Positions 20,947 through 30,638 of a DNA stretch of 64,000 nt are shown here, one piece after another (position 1 is the stretch's first letter; every line of letters starts with the position of its first letter). A program made the position numbers and the translations under genes. Under the pieces are notes generated by a model. It was not told the origin of the DNA. It saw only the letters and a list, made by a program, of their open reading frames with translations, and did not search any database. Source of the DNA: Micropterix aruncella (taxonomy: Eukaryota; Arthropoda; Insecta; Lepidoptera; Micropterigidae); assembly GCA_944548615.1 (NCBI GenBank), contig OX155963.1, forward strand, positions 21,328,431 to 21,392,430. Direction: 5' to 3'.

Positions 20947-21912
20947 ATGGCATTTTCCGCCAAGGACATCGCCAATTTCATTCCAGAATACGATGGAAAT
21001 CAGACCACATTGCACGATTTTATCGCTGCTTGCGATCATGCAATCAATTACATTGACGAGGATAACGTAGCACATATACCATTTCTAATTAAAAGTAAAT
21101 TAAAAGGAGAAGCTAAACAGTTTATTTCTTCGCGAGCTCTTACAGATTGGGCGGATATTAAGAACCTGTTACTGTCCCACTTCGGAGACAGCAGGGATTC
21201 TGAAAGCCTTCTAAGGCAACTTACAACTAGTTTCCAGAAAAACTCGGAAAATCCCAGATCATACGTTCAACGAGTACAGCTCATTCTGACCAAACTTAGG
21301 AATTGCACAGCTCTCGACGATACTCTAGATCTAAATTTGAAGAGAGTTATGAACGAAAAATATGAGAGGATTGGGTTAAAAGCCATTATGTCCGGGCTAA
21401 ATGATCCAATTGGCTCTATCCTAAGGTCACAACGTCCACAAACCATTACTGTTGCTACGAGTATTTTGGCTGAAGAGGAAAACCTTCAATATCTAAAAAG
21501 TTTCAGAAACATGAATATCAGGGAAAATTTCCAAAAACCCTCTCAAATTGTACCTAAGAATTTTAAAACGGATAATAAAATAAACACAAAACATTGCTCG
21601 TTTTGCCAAAAATCAGGACACTTAATAAACGAATGCTACAAGAAACAAAATAAACCCTTTCAATCGTCCTCTACAGGGACTTATCAAAACGGGAATTCAA
21701 ATCCGAAATCGGGAACAGAATATGCGAAACGGATGTCGAATTACACACCACACGCTAATACTCAATCTGTTATTCAACAAAATAGGTCTTCGGTAATAAA
21801 ACGAAGTCATAATTTAAACTTCAACGGCGGGGAGGAAACGGTCGAACCTCACCTATGCCAAAACGATCAGAAGGAAATACATATCGAAGAGAACGATATG
21901 TCATCTCAATAA
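20947..21912 (+). CDS. gag: Gag (capsid/nucleocapsid) of errantivirus-like element
   Basis: The first ATG at 20947 gives 321 codons; the frame is open further upstream only from a GTG, so the ATG was chosen. The N-terminal half (PEYDGNQTTLHDFIAACDHA, then a helical region with LKGEAKQFI and FGDSRDSESLLRQL) matches gypsy-type capsid domains. A single CCHC zinc knuckle, C-X2-C-X4-H-X4-C (CSFCQKSGHLINEC), lies at about residues 217-230 and would bind genomic RNA. It assembles cytoplasmic particles. The frame ends in TAA at 21910-21912 and overlaps the protease frame by about 100 bp; translation into protease needs a -1 shift at 21813-21819. Confidence 0.9.
   Translation: MAFSAKDIANFIPEYDGNQTTLHDFIAACDHAINYIDEDNVAHIPFLIKSKLKGEAKQFISSRALTDWADIKNLLLSHFGDSRDSESLLRQLTTSFQKNSENPRSYVQRVQLILTKLRNCTALDDTLDLNLKRVMNEKYERIGLKAIMSGLNDPIGSILRSQRPQTITVATSILAEEENLQYLKSFRNMNIRENFQKPSQIVPKNFKTDNKINTKHCSFCQKSGHLINECYKKQNKPFQSSSTGTYQNGNSNPKSGTEYAKRMSNYTPHANTQSVIQQNRSSVIKRSHNLNFNGGEETVEPHLCQNDQKEIHIEENDMSSQ
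21813..21853 (+). promoter_or_regulatory. Programmed -1 ribosomal frameshift signal (gag to pro)
   Basis: TTTAAAC at 21813-21819 is in the gag frame as T-TTA-AAC, one of the canonical X-XXY-YYZ slippery heptamers. A TAA stop in the -1 frame lies directly 5' (21810-21812), so the protease frame becomes open exactly at the heptamer. After a 9-base spacer, GGGGAGG (21829-21835) can pair with CCTCACC (21847-21853) with one mismatch and an 11-base loop. These are the expected parts of a frameshift signal setting the Gag to Gag-Pol ratio. Confidence 0.85.
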
Positions 21913-23204
21913 TGGAAGGAAAAAACTTATATCACATTAGGGATACACAAAAGAATAGATTATTAATCGACAGTGGCGCAGCTATTTCAGTCTGCAAACC
22001 GCACATGATTCCAAAAGGAAAAACATTAAATCCCGAAAATACTATCATAAGCGGAATTAGTGGAAAAGAAATTCTTATATCAGAAAGCTTCTATTCAGAC
22101 GTAGGAAAAACAGGTGATAATATCAAATTTTACGTGTGCGATTTAAACATTGAATATGATGCTATTCTTGGAACAGATTTTCTAGAAACATATAATTGCC
22201 TAATAGATATCCCTACCAAAATCCTCCACACCAATTTCAGCACAGTTAAATTACTGACTGGAAGCGAAACACCAAACAAAAATAAAAGCACTCCCCTTAT
22301 TAAACAAGTGGAGACCATAAAAGTTAGACCAAGATGCATTCAAGCATTAAAAATAAAAACAGCTGTTTCTGACGGAACGTACTTGTGTCCGCAGATAACA
22401 CTGAAAGGTTATTGCCACCAGCCAGCTGAAGGCGGGGTAATTAACAAGGGCACGGGGTCGCAGATGACAACAGATGTTTCTGTAGACGTCACTCGTAACC
22501 CAAAAGAAATAGTTTCGCCGAGAAACGCTATCAACAGACGTTCACAAGCATCAGCTGTGGTCTGCAAAAAGCAAAGCTCGTCGGAAACAAATGTTTCAGA
22601 AAATGAAACAATAAATAAGAAAAAAGGTTCATTCCCTGTCGATCTTGGCAGTCCCAAAGGAATTCTTTTGCAGGAAAATTCACGAGAATCAAATGTGAAT
22701 TCGTCAGTTATAAATAACGGTGAATTTCCCGCGAAAAATACTAATTATTCTCGAAGAGAATTAATCAATAAAATAAAAAATAATAGTTGCTCCCTTAGTC
22801 TTCAAGGAGTGCCATCTAGAGAAGGTGAAATAGAAAAAAGCAGATATAACGAAATACTGCATAATATTTCAACCTACTCAGACGAAATAAAAACAAAACA
22901 AATTGAAAGTTGTACAGTCAATAAAGAAAATTTTATGCCATCGCAAAGAGACATAAAAATTCCAGAAGCAATTGTTGAGGTGAAAAATAATCACTTTATA
23001 ACAACAATAGTCAACTTAGACGAACACTGTACTTTAGTAGAATTACCTACTATAGAATTGTCTAAAATAAACGATACTCAATCCATAAATAGTATAAATA
23101 ATTATGAAAATAATCCAATAATAATAGATGAGAATCGCCTAAAAGAAATACGAAAAATATTGCGATTAGAACACTTAAACGCAGAAGAGAGAGAAAATTA
23201 CTAA
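21813..23204 (+). CDS. Protease part of Pol, with extended C-terminal linker
   Basis: Open frame reached by -1 shifting from gag; an internal ATG at 21855 exists but is not expected to be used. The retroviral-type aspartic protease has its active-site motif LLIDSGAAISV and the second conserved block AILGTDFLETYN about 65 residues later. The protease would process Gag and Pol in the particle. After the protease comes a long Ser/Asn/Lys-rich linker of roughly 170 residues before the conserved pre-RT segment IPEAIVEVKNNHFITTIV; this linker seems longer than in related elements. The frame stops at TAA 23202-23204, just short of RT, which continues in another frame. Confidence 0.82.
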   Translation, partial: FKLQRRGGNGRTSPMPKRSEGNTYRRERYVISIMEGKNLYHIRDTQKNRLLIDSGAAISVCKPHMIPKGKTLNPENTIISGISGKEILISESFYSDVGKTGDNIKFYVCDLNIEYDAILGTDFLETYNCLIDIPTKILHTNFSTVKLLTGSETPNKNKSTPLIKQVETIKVRPRCIQALKIKTAVSDGTYLCPQITLKGYCHQPAEGGVINKGTGSQMTTDVSVDVTRNPKEIVSPRNAINRRSQASAVVCKKQSSSETNVSENETINKKKGSFPVDLGSPKGILLQENSRESNVNSSVINNGEFPAKNTNYSRRELINKIKNNSCSLSLQGVPSREGEIEKSRYNEILHNISTYSDEIKTKQIESCTVNKENFMPSQRDIKIPEAIVEVKNNHFITTIVNLDEHCTLVELPTIELSKINDTQSINSINNYENNPIIIDENRLKEIRKILRLEHLNAEERENY

Positions 23205-25755
23205 ATTATGCCTAACTTATCCCGAAATATTTTACTTGGAAGGCGATAAACTAACTTTCACCAATCAAATCAAGCACGAAATTAACACAACAGACTCGAA
23301 TCCTATATTCACTAAAAGTTATCGATACCCATATATACATAAGCAAGAAATAAAAACCCAGATCGACAAGATGCTAGATCAAGGAATTATTCAAAAGTCA
23401 TTTTCTCCATGGTCATCCCCAGTATGGATAGTGCCGAAGAAAATAGACGCGTCAGGTACGCAAAAGTGGAGAATAGTGATAGATTATCGTAAACTAAACG
23501 AAAAAACAATTAAAGATCGATACCCCTTACCTAATATTACGGACTTGTTAGACCAGCTAGGTAAATGTAAATACTTCTCTACTATAGACTTATGTTCAGG
23601 TTTTCATCAAATTCAAGTAAAAGAGGCCCATATACCTAAAACTGCGTTTACGGTGGAAAACGGACATTGGGAATTTCGACGTTTACCCTTCGGACTTTCC
23701 AACTCTCCTTCTACATTCAGTCGTGTAATGGACAATGTATTAACCGGATTACAAGGAGAACAATGTTTATGTTACATGGACGACATCATTGTATACTCTA
23801 CTACCTTAGAAGAGCATATAGATAGGCTAGAAAACGTATTCAATCGACTAGCGGAATCTAATCTAAAAATACAGCCGGACAAATGCGAATTCCTTAGAAG
23901 AGAAGTTGCATATTTAGGTCATTTGGTTACACCAGAAGGTATAAAACCAAACCCGGATAAAGTAGAAGCAGTTGTGAAATTTCCGCAGCCAAGATCTCCA
24001 AAGGAGATTAAACAGTTTTTAGGATTGTCAGGTTATTATAGGAGATTTTTGCCCGATTATGCAAAATTAATAAAACCGCTAACTAATTTGCTAAAGAAAA
24101 ATATTGAATTTAATTTCAATGAAAAATGCATAAAAGCATTTGAAAGATGCAAAGTTTTGCTAACTACAGCACCTATTTTGCAATATCCGGACTTCGAAAA
24201 AGATTTTATTATATCCACGGATGCTAGTCAACATTCCGTAGGAGCTGTCCTAAGCCAAGGTAATATAGGAGAAGATTTACCTGTATTCTATGCTTCGCGA
24301 ACTCTAAATTCGGCAGAATCACGTTACAGTACCATAGAACGTGAACTTCTCGCAATTGTATGGGCAAGCAAATATTTTAGACCGTATATCTATGGTAGAA
24401 AATTCATTCTCTACACAGACCATAAACCCTTAGAATGGCTATTTAATATAAAAGATCCAGGAAGTAGATTAGCGAGATGGCGGCTAAAGCTAGCCGAATA
24501 TGACTATGAAATCAAATATAAATCAGGGAAATCGAATTCAAACGCAGATCTATCGAGAATTCCAATAAATGTAATTACTAAATTAACAAATGAAATAATT
24601 AATACGCCCATAAAACCAGAAATAATTGAATATTCTGAAACGTATGTGTTACACAGAAAACACATGAACATATTATACATAGCTTCAGATACACATATAC
24701 AGTCGAGTAGTGGCGCTTACGACGCTAGTACGCGGTTAATTGAGAAAGATGTACCTACCTTTCCAATATTAAATAAATCTGTCATAACAGAACTAGAAAG
24801 TGTTAGTATACCAAATCGTAAATATTATATGCTTAATTGTAACTTAAAGAATAGAGAACAATTATATCACGATTTGATTAAAAATAAAAACTCCCTTCCA
24901 AAAGGAAACATATACATTTATTTTATAGAGAAAATATACTTAGACCGTATATTAAGTTTAGCTTTTAAGGATGAAAAAGAAAGGAAATTCATAATATGCA
25001 AAGGTTCAATAGAAGTACCAAAGATAAGGGACATACCAGAACTAATTAAGCAGTTTCACACCGCTGACGATAATTACCACAGGGGAATCAATGAAACAAT
25101 AAGAAAAATCAAAGCCAGATTTTATTGGAAGAATCTTACAAGAGATATAACTAAATTTATACGTAGCTGCGAGATTTGTGCAAAGTCAAAAATCTGCAGA
25201 CAGAGTTTAAAGAGGCCATTAACATTAACGGATACTCCTCTTAAACCATTCGATAAAATATATATAGATATTTTCGAATATGATAAAATCAAGTATCTTA
25301 CCCTTCTAGATTCATTTTCTAAATACGCTCAGTGTTATAAAGTCAAACAAGAAACGACGAAAGAAGTCGTAGAAAGAATAAAACAATTCATATCACACCA
25401 TCCGATACCATCGTATATAGCTACGGACAATGGTACATGTTTTGCGAGTAAAGAATTCGGAGAATTCTGCAAAAGATACGAAATAGAATTAATATTCACT
25501 TCTGCGCATCATGCTCAGAGTAATGCGATAGAAAGACTACACGCCACTTTGGCAGATAGTTTACGTTGCTATTCAGAAGAATATCCAACGTTAAAAGAGA
25601 GAGAAATTATACCCAAAATAATGAGAACGTATAATAACTGTCGCTCTTCAAGCACTTATTATACCCCTTTCGAAATAATTTATGGAGATATAAACCTTCA
25701 AAATTATATAATGGTGAACCAAGACGAATTAGTAGAAAATAAGCAGGATCAATAA
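23179..25755 (+). CDS. pol: Reverse transcriptase-RNase H-integrase of errantivirus-like element
   Basis: The frame is open from 23179 and has no nearby ATG, so it must be entered from the protease frame, offset by +1 (or -2). Residue numbers count from 23236. RT: catalytic aspartate in STIDLCSG (118) and YMDD (180-183). RNase H: D329 (STDASQ), E370 (IERELLA), D395 (YTDHKPL), D438. Integrase: zinc-binding H608, H615, C645, C648; catalytic D678, D731 and E766 (a D,D-34-E spacing). All catalytic residues are present. The frame stops soon after YGDINLQNYI. Related integrases continue for roughly a hundred basic residues, so the C-terminal tail seems lost at the junction with env. It would copy the RNA genome and insert the DNA. 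Confidence 0.9.
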   Translation, partial: TQKREKITKLCLTYPEIFYLEGDKLTFTNQIKHEINTTDSNPIFTKSYRYPYIHKQEIKTQIDKMLDQGIIQKSFSPWSSPVWIVPKKIDASGTQKWRIVIDYRKLNEKTIKDRYPLPNITDLLDQLGKCKYFSTIDLCSGFHQIQVKEAHIPKTAFTVENGHWEFRRLPFGLSNSPSTFSRVMDNVLTGLQGEQCLCYMDDIIVYSTTLEEHIDRLENVFNRLAESNLKIQPDKCEFLRREVAYLGHLVTPEGIKPNPDKVEAVVKFPQPRSPKEIKQFLGLSGYYRRFLPDYAKLIKPLTNLLKKNIEFNFNEKCIKAFERCKVLLTTAPILQYPDFEKDFIISTDASQHSVGAVLSQGNIGEDLPVFYASRTLNSAESRYSTIERELLAIVWASKYFRPYIYGRKFILYTDHKPLEWLFNIKDPGSRLARWRLKLAEYDYEIKYKSGKSNSNADLSRIPINVITKLTNEIINTPIKPEIIEYSETYVLHRKHMNILYIASDTHIQSSSGAYDASTRLIEKDVPTFPILNKSVITELESVSIPNRKYYMLNCNLKNREQLYHDLIKNKNSLPKGNIYIYFIEKIYLDRILSLAFKDEKERKFIICKGSIEVPKIRDIPELIKQFHTADDNYHRGINETIRKIKARFYWKNLTRDITKFIRSCEICAKSKICRQSLKRPLTLTDTPLKPFDKIYIDIFEYDKIKYLTLLDSFSKYAQCYKVKQETTKEVVERIKQFISHHPIPSYIATDNGTCFASKEFGEFCKRYEIELIFTSAHHAQSNAIERLHATLADSLRCYSEEYPTLKEREIIPKIMRTYNNCRSSSTYYTPFEIIYGDINLQNYIMVNQDELVENKQDQ

Positions 25756-27287
25756 TTAAATGGATAACGGGTAATTTAGATTCCACCGACGGCGAGTACT
25801 TTAACGAAGCTATAAATAAATTAGAGAAAGATGAGTCTGAAACTCAGTCTTTAATGAAAACACAAATATCCATAACTACCAAAGTTATTAAAAACTTCAA
25901 CAGTACACTTCAAAAACTTTTGTTAGATGATCAATACCTCGAAAACAACATGAGAAATATCAAAACATTTATAAATGATAACGAAGAGAGAGATAGATAT
26001 TTATCACGACAATTGATTATATTGAATAGTTGTGAAAATCTACTTGAAACTTTCATGCTATTAGGCAATGAAATAAACGATGTAGAAACAAGTTTAACGT
26101 TTGCAAAATTAAAAATATTGCACCCCAGTATAATATCACCGATACATCTACTGGAACAGCTTAATAATATATCAAATACTCTACCAACAACTGAAGCTTT
26201 ACCTTTAATGCCAAATATTAATACGATAGGTCAGTTAACAAACTTGATCACACTGAAAGGATTTTCTACCTCAAATAGGATAGTATTCATCCTTAGTATA
26301 CCTCTAACGAATAATGAGTTGTATACCACCTATCATTTATTTTCCATCCCCATTAAACATCCTGCCTCGAACCTTTATCATACCATAATACCCGAGTCGA
26401 AGTATGTGGGGCTATCACACGACAGTCGAGAATACATACGATTGAATGACATCTCTTCATGCAAAAACACGGAAGACAATTTAATATGTTTCAATATCCT
26501 GCCGAACCCAGGAGAAGGAGGACCATGCGAAGTCAACCTGATTTCAAAATTGCAATCGGACAATTGTAAACCTACCATAGTTGCATTGAACGAATACAAC
26601 GTCCAAGCACTAAAGAAAAATAAATGGCTTATAATAATAACAAAGCCATTAGCTATTAAAACGTCATGCGGCAATCACATTCAAACAAAGATGATCTACG
26701 AAAATTCAATTCTGCGATTACCTCAAAACTGCAAAGCGTTCATTGGCACCATACAAATAACCGCCATGGAACATAACTCCACAACGAAAGAAGAGGATAT
26801 TATTCCAGTCATACCCTTTGATTGTTGTCAAAACATACCGACAAAAATCAACACGCTAAAGCTGCAACCTATTCCCATAAGAAATATAAAATTAGATGAA
26901 TTCCACAACATTGAATCGGATATCAACGAATTCAAAGAACATCTATACAACATCAACCATAATTCAAACTCGTATAAAAAATACGCCTTCTCGTCGATAT
27001 TAACAATGATAGCCTTAATTATGCTATTCTGCTGTTATTGCTGCAAATGCCATAAGAAAATGTGGAAAATACTACAAAAGAAAGACGACGACGACAAGAG
27101 ATCGTTCTGCCCGCAAATCTTCCATCAATGCAGATTCGCTACGAAGCCGCAACGAACGACAACCTACAGAATTTCGGAAATCAGAGAAGAAGAAGAAAGC
27201 CTTTCGCTCACTCAACCGATAACGACGCAGCCGCGCTCTTCATCAAAGGAAACACCAAGCAAGCCGCCTCGAAGAGTCATCATGTAG
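25743..27287 (+). CDS. env: Env-like fusion protein, N-terminal part missing
   Basis: The frame is open from 25743; the first ATG is at 25854 (477 codons). Errantivirus Env proteins are related to baculovirus F proteins. They have a signal peptide, an N-terminal subunit, a furin-type site, a fusion peptide, an ectodomain and a membrane anchor. Here the frame begins with ITGNLDSTDGEYF, resembling the region just after the fusion peptide; no signal peptide, N-terminal subunit or basic cleavage site is present. The rest is well preserved: helical region, paired cysteines at about 26460-26830, one membrane segment near residues 377-397 (SSILTMIALIMLFCC) and a basic, Ser/Pro-rich tail of about 75 residues. 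As it stands it would not enter the secretory pathway unless a spliced leader supplied a signal, so it is probably non-functional. Confidence 0.8.
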   Translation, partial: AGSIIKWITGNLDSTDGEYFNEAINKLEKDESETQSLMKTQISITTKVIKNFNSTLQKLLLDDQYLENNMRNIKTFINDNEERDRYLSRQLIILNSCENLLETFMLLGNEINDVETSLTFAKLKILHPSIISPIHLLEQLNNISNTLPTTEALPLMPNINTIGQLTNLITLKGFSTSNRIVFILSIPLTNNELYTTYHLFSIPIKHPASNLYHTIIPESKYVGLSHDSREYIRLNDISSCKNTEDNLICFNILPNPGEGGPCEVNLISKLQSDNCKPTIVALNEYNVQALKKNKWLIIITKPLAIKTSCGNHIQTKMIYENSILRLPQNCKAFIGTIQITAMEHNSTTKEEDIIPVIPFDCCQNIPTKINTLKLQPIPIRNIKLDEFHNIESDINEFKEHLYNINHNSNSYKKYAFSSILTMIALIMLFCCYCCKCHKKMWKILQKKDDDDKRSFCPQIFHQCRFATKPQRTTTYRISEIREEEESLSLTQPITTQPRSSSKETPSKPPRRVIM

Positions 27288-27323
27288 AACCTGAAACTCT
27301 TCGCTTTCGCTATGCTCCAGTCT

Positions 27324-27334
27324 GGAGGGGGAGG
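27324..27334 (+). promoter_or_regulatory. Polypurine tract
   Basis: GGAGGGGGAGG directly abuts the 3' LTR start at 27335. This is the RNase H-resistant primer for plus-strand DNA synthesis. Confidence 0.88.
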
Positions 27335-28125
27335 TGTTACGCCCGTCGCCAAAACCACCCCAACAATGAGACGTCACCACTATCATCATCGCTACACGGC
27401 AGCAATGGACCGCCCTTATTCAAAAGAAACCGGACAATGCCGATACGATTATAATATATTAAGTGGATCAACGAATCGGTTGGTTCGACTGTTGCTTAAA
27501 GATAGAATAAGCAAATTGTATAATTCATATTTACGCACAGTCGATATTTAATATTAGCGATTCGTTTAGAATAAGGATTTAAGAGTAAAATTATATAAAT
27601 AGTAAAACAAGAGCTTTCTCTCTTGTTTAACCATATTGATATTTAGCAGCATCACTGCAATTTAGGATTAGCTCCAGACGGAAACATTAAATAGTATTTT
27701 GGATAATGCTAAAGTAGACGTTTAAGGAAAGAGGGTGACAACAAAGAGATCCACTGTATTTTGGATCGAAACAGAAACCACTTGTTAGAATGTTAAAACA
27801 CTCTCCATTAGTTTTACGACCGAGAGCCGGCCGTCGAACATTAAAATAGGATTAAACGAAAAAGGGGATATCTCCCCTCCGTAGCGTTAAAACAATGTAA
27901 CTATTTGTAAGAAGTCTATAAGTACAACCCACACTCAATAGCAGACAGACATTCCTTCGGAAACTGTGTTAGAGTCACATGCTCACGCTGCATTATTAAT
28001 TTGGCTTATTCACTTCTTGTAATTTTCAAACGTGTAATCACTGTGTAATCATTATTGCATTTATTAAATAAAACAATTGGAAAATAATATTTTTTTTTGC
28101 GGTTCAATCACGCTGAAACGTAAAA
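27335..28125 (+). repeat. 3' LTR of errantivirus-like element
   Basis: Direct repeat of 19885-20674 with only a few differences, including one extra base in the T-run near 28091. Followed by GGGA, matching the base quartet before the 5' LTR. The A-run at the LTR end makes a 5- or 6-bp duplication (AGGGA or AAGGGA) also possible. Confidence 0.93.
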
Positions 28126-28720
28126 GGGATGGGAATTTTTTCTTTGATAAAAGAGGCTAGCTTAAAGGAGAATAGAAGTGGAAAAAAATCAGTAACGCTA
28201 AAGCGTAGCGGACACATCATCAAAAGGAGGCAGCAATGAAAGAAGAGAGGAAATCTGACACTTTTCAGTGAGGTTTTGAATAAGCGGATTGTGAAAGAAG
28301 TTTTGAATGCGCAGCTGTGTTTAAAAAAAAAACCCTGAAAGCAATACGGAATATAACTAGTACGGAACCCTAATTTGCGGAATAATGCGGAATAATGCGG
28401 AATCCTAATTTCATAACGTGTGATATTTACGTTCTGCGAAGCGTGGAGATACAGCAAGAAGAGGGAAAAGGGAGTGGGGTACAAGATAGGAAGCTGGAGG
28501 ATTTCGGTGGAGGGAATAAGATAGTTGCTCGGGAAAGGGAACTGGGAGTGCGCGTTGATATTATGTGTGGGACAAATTGATTTTTCAAAGAAAGGAATCA
28601 ATTAAATTATAAATTAGATTTTCGATCGTGAAGAGAAGAGAGAAGATCTGAATGAAACTCTTCAGTGAGGTTTTGAATGAGCGGATTGTGATAGAAGTTT
28701 TGAATGCGCAGCTGTGTTTA

Positions 28721-29474
28721 TAGTTGGTTTGAGAGCAACAACCTCACACTAAATGCGTCTAAAAGTAACTTCATACATTTTACAAATCATCGAAATCGGA
28801 ATAAAGGTTCGCCAATAATACTTTCAATAAATAACACTGCCATTCCTCAAACTCATTGTACTAGATTTTTAGGTGTTCATGTCGACGAACTTTTAAAATG
28901 GAACTTTCACTGTGAAAACCTCGAAAGTAGGTTAAGTCGGGCATGTTATGCTTTAAGTATTGTAAGAAGGTCGTTGGATGAATTGCAAACAAGAAATGTT
29001 TATTTCAGCTATATTGAAGCTATCCTAAGTTATGCCATTACGATCTGGGGAAATTGTTATACTTGTCATAGGGAACCCATATTTATACTCCAAAAGAGAG
29101 CAGTGCGAATAATTGCAAAGGTGAAAAGGGAAGAGTCGTGTCGACCCATTTTTAAAAGGCTAAGAATCCTCACCTTAACCTCACTCTATCTCTTTAAGTT
29201 ACTAACTGAGTTTTTTAAAAATAAAGAAACACATTATAAAAAGTTTTCAGATACACATACTAAAAATACGAGAAATAAATTAAACATTTTTATACCATGT
29301 ATTAAACTAAACACAGCAAGGCAAGACACAAAATACTCAGGGCCATATTACTTTAACAGGCTACCAGAAAGTTTAAAAACTATTCAAGTGGAAAGCTTAT
29401 TCAAAAAGTTACTTAAAGAATTCTTATTAGACAAAGCTTTTTACTCGATCGATGAGTTTGTTAATTATAAATAA
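28721..29474 (+). pseudogene. LINE ORF2 C-terminal fragment
   Basis: About 250 open codons reading WFESNNLTLNASKS, FLGVHVDELLKWNFH, AILSYAITIWGN and ILQKRAVRIIAKV. This is the region following the catalytic YADD motif in Jockey/CR1-like ORF2 proteins, and it ends with a natural stop at 29472-29474. The catalytic core itself is absent, so no activity is expected. It is related to, but distinct from, the 718-codon frame at 2392-4548. No internal stop suggests a young insertion. Confidence 0.85.
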
Positions 29475-29621
29475 TTTTTCAAATTTTTTGGTCATTTTTT
29501 TGACAATTTTAAGTAGCATTTTTTAATTATTCTGACTTTTTCTGATTTTAATTTCTTGATTATTTTTATCAATTATTTTAATTTGTGGTAGTAAATAAAT
29601 CTTAAAAATGATTTGGATGCC

Positions 29622-29813
29622 CTAAAAGCAATAAAGAAGTAACTGTATGTACGTGGTGATAAATTTAAATATTGTAAGAACGAACTAATATACTGTATTA
29701 ATTACTGAACTAATATACTAAAAGCAATAAAGAAGTAACTGTATGTACGTGGTGATAAATTTAAATATTGTAAAAACGAACTAATATACTGTAATTTAAA
29801 TGTACCTAAATAT
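29622..29813 (+). repeat. 96-bp tandem duplication in LINE 3' region
   Basis: CTAAAAGCAATAAAGAAGTA at 29622 recurs at 29718 with one visible substitution (TAAGAACG versus TAAAAACG) over most of the unit. Confidence 0.85.
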
Positions 29814-30147
29814 TAAGTTTCTACAATCTGTTAAGATTTTTTGGAAATAAATTGAAATTAAAAAAAAAAAAAATTTAAAAAAACCCTGAAATCAATACGG
29901 AATATTAGTACGGAACCCTAATAATACGGAATCCTAATTTCATAATATGTGTAATTTACGTTCTGCGAAGTGTGGAGATACAGCAAGAAGAGGGAGAAGG
30001 GAGTGGGGTACAAGATAGGAAGCTGGAGGATTTCGGTGGAGGGAATAAGATAGTTGCTCGGGAAAGGGGACTGGGAGCTAGTGCGCGTTGATATTGGGTG
30101 TGAGACAAATTGATTTTTTCAAAGAAAGGAATCAATTTAATTATAAA

Positions 30148-30638
30148 CTAGCTGACCCGTGCCCACTTCGTTGGGCGGTAAAACTTTTTACGTGTGATGA
30201 AATTTTGAGTGTGGTTTGTTTAGTACTGAGTGTTATGATTTATTTCCTGGCTGCCAAAAGAAGGGTTATATTTTTACTGCATATGTATGTATGTATTTGC
30301 ATGCCAATATGACTATATTACCGTTATTTGTGAGTGTCTTCTTGTGAGTGTCTTATCTCTTTAACCATTTATGCAGTAAAAGTGAAATTATATGCAGTAA
30401 AAGGGAAAGTCCTAGAAGTCCTAGAAGTCCTAGAAAAGAAAAGGGTAAATTTAATTATTTTGATATGAATTTTTAATTGTTGATAATATTACCTATATAT
30501 AGACTAATATATAGCCTATGACACTCACAAATAACGTGGCTTTCTATTGGTAAAAGAATTGTCAAAATCGGTTCAGTAGATCCAGAGATTATTTCCTACA
30601 ACGTCACAAACTTTACCTCTTTATAATATTAGTATAGA
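30148..30638 (-). mobile_element. Non-autonomous Helitron, Lep1-like
   Basis: In its own sense (minus strand) it starts TCTATACTAATATTATAAAG and ends GGTCAGCTAG. A 5-bp-stem hairpin (GCCCA...TGGGC, plus-strand 30161-30176) lies 13 bases before the CTAG end, as Helitrons have. It sits precisely between A and T: the paralogous copy at 28601-28624 reads ATAAATTAGATT without it. The 491-bp interior has GTAT repeats near 30282 and a short GTCCTAGAA tandem near 30416, but no Rep/helicase gene, so it depends on an autonomous helper. The 5' end of another copy is at 60266. Confidence 0.92.

Larger units (their letters stand above)
19885..28125 (+). mobile_element. Errantivirus-like Ty3/gypsy retrotransposon
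   Basis: 8.24-kb element with ~790-bp LTRs at each end that differ at only a few positions, flanked by GGGA (19881-19884 and 28126-28129). Layout: LTR, tRNA-Ser primer site, gag, protease, RT/RNase H/integrase, env-like frame, polypurine tract, LTR. This is the organisation of insect errantiviruses (gypsy/17.6/TED group), which can produce enveloped particles in some species. Young by LTR similarity, but damaged: a frame break lies between protease and RT, and an apparent deletion joins truncated integrase to an Env lacking its N-terminal part. It lies directly beside the duplicated unit starting near 28225. Confidence 0.92.
28721..29873 (+). mobile_element. 5'-truncated LINE inserted in duplicated unit
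   Basis: Comparison with copy 1 of the duplicated unit delimits this insertion. It starts after GTGTTTA (28720), ends in a poly(A) run (about 29860-29873), and TTTA appears on both sides (28717-28720 and 29874-29877). It contains only the C-terminal part of a LINE ORF2 and its 3' untranslated region. The 3' region holds a 96-bp tandem duplication (29622-29717 and 29718-29813). Confidence 0.85.

Noticed and set aside
23195..23210. Programmed +1 frameshift between protease and RT
   Set aside because: No known +1 signal is apparent; an indel in a damaged copy is simpler. Reported only as a frame break.
27312..27551. 79-codon frame also found near 19860
   Set aside because: It is the LTR start read in both LTRs of the same element, so the duplication reflects the LTRs and not a gene family.
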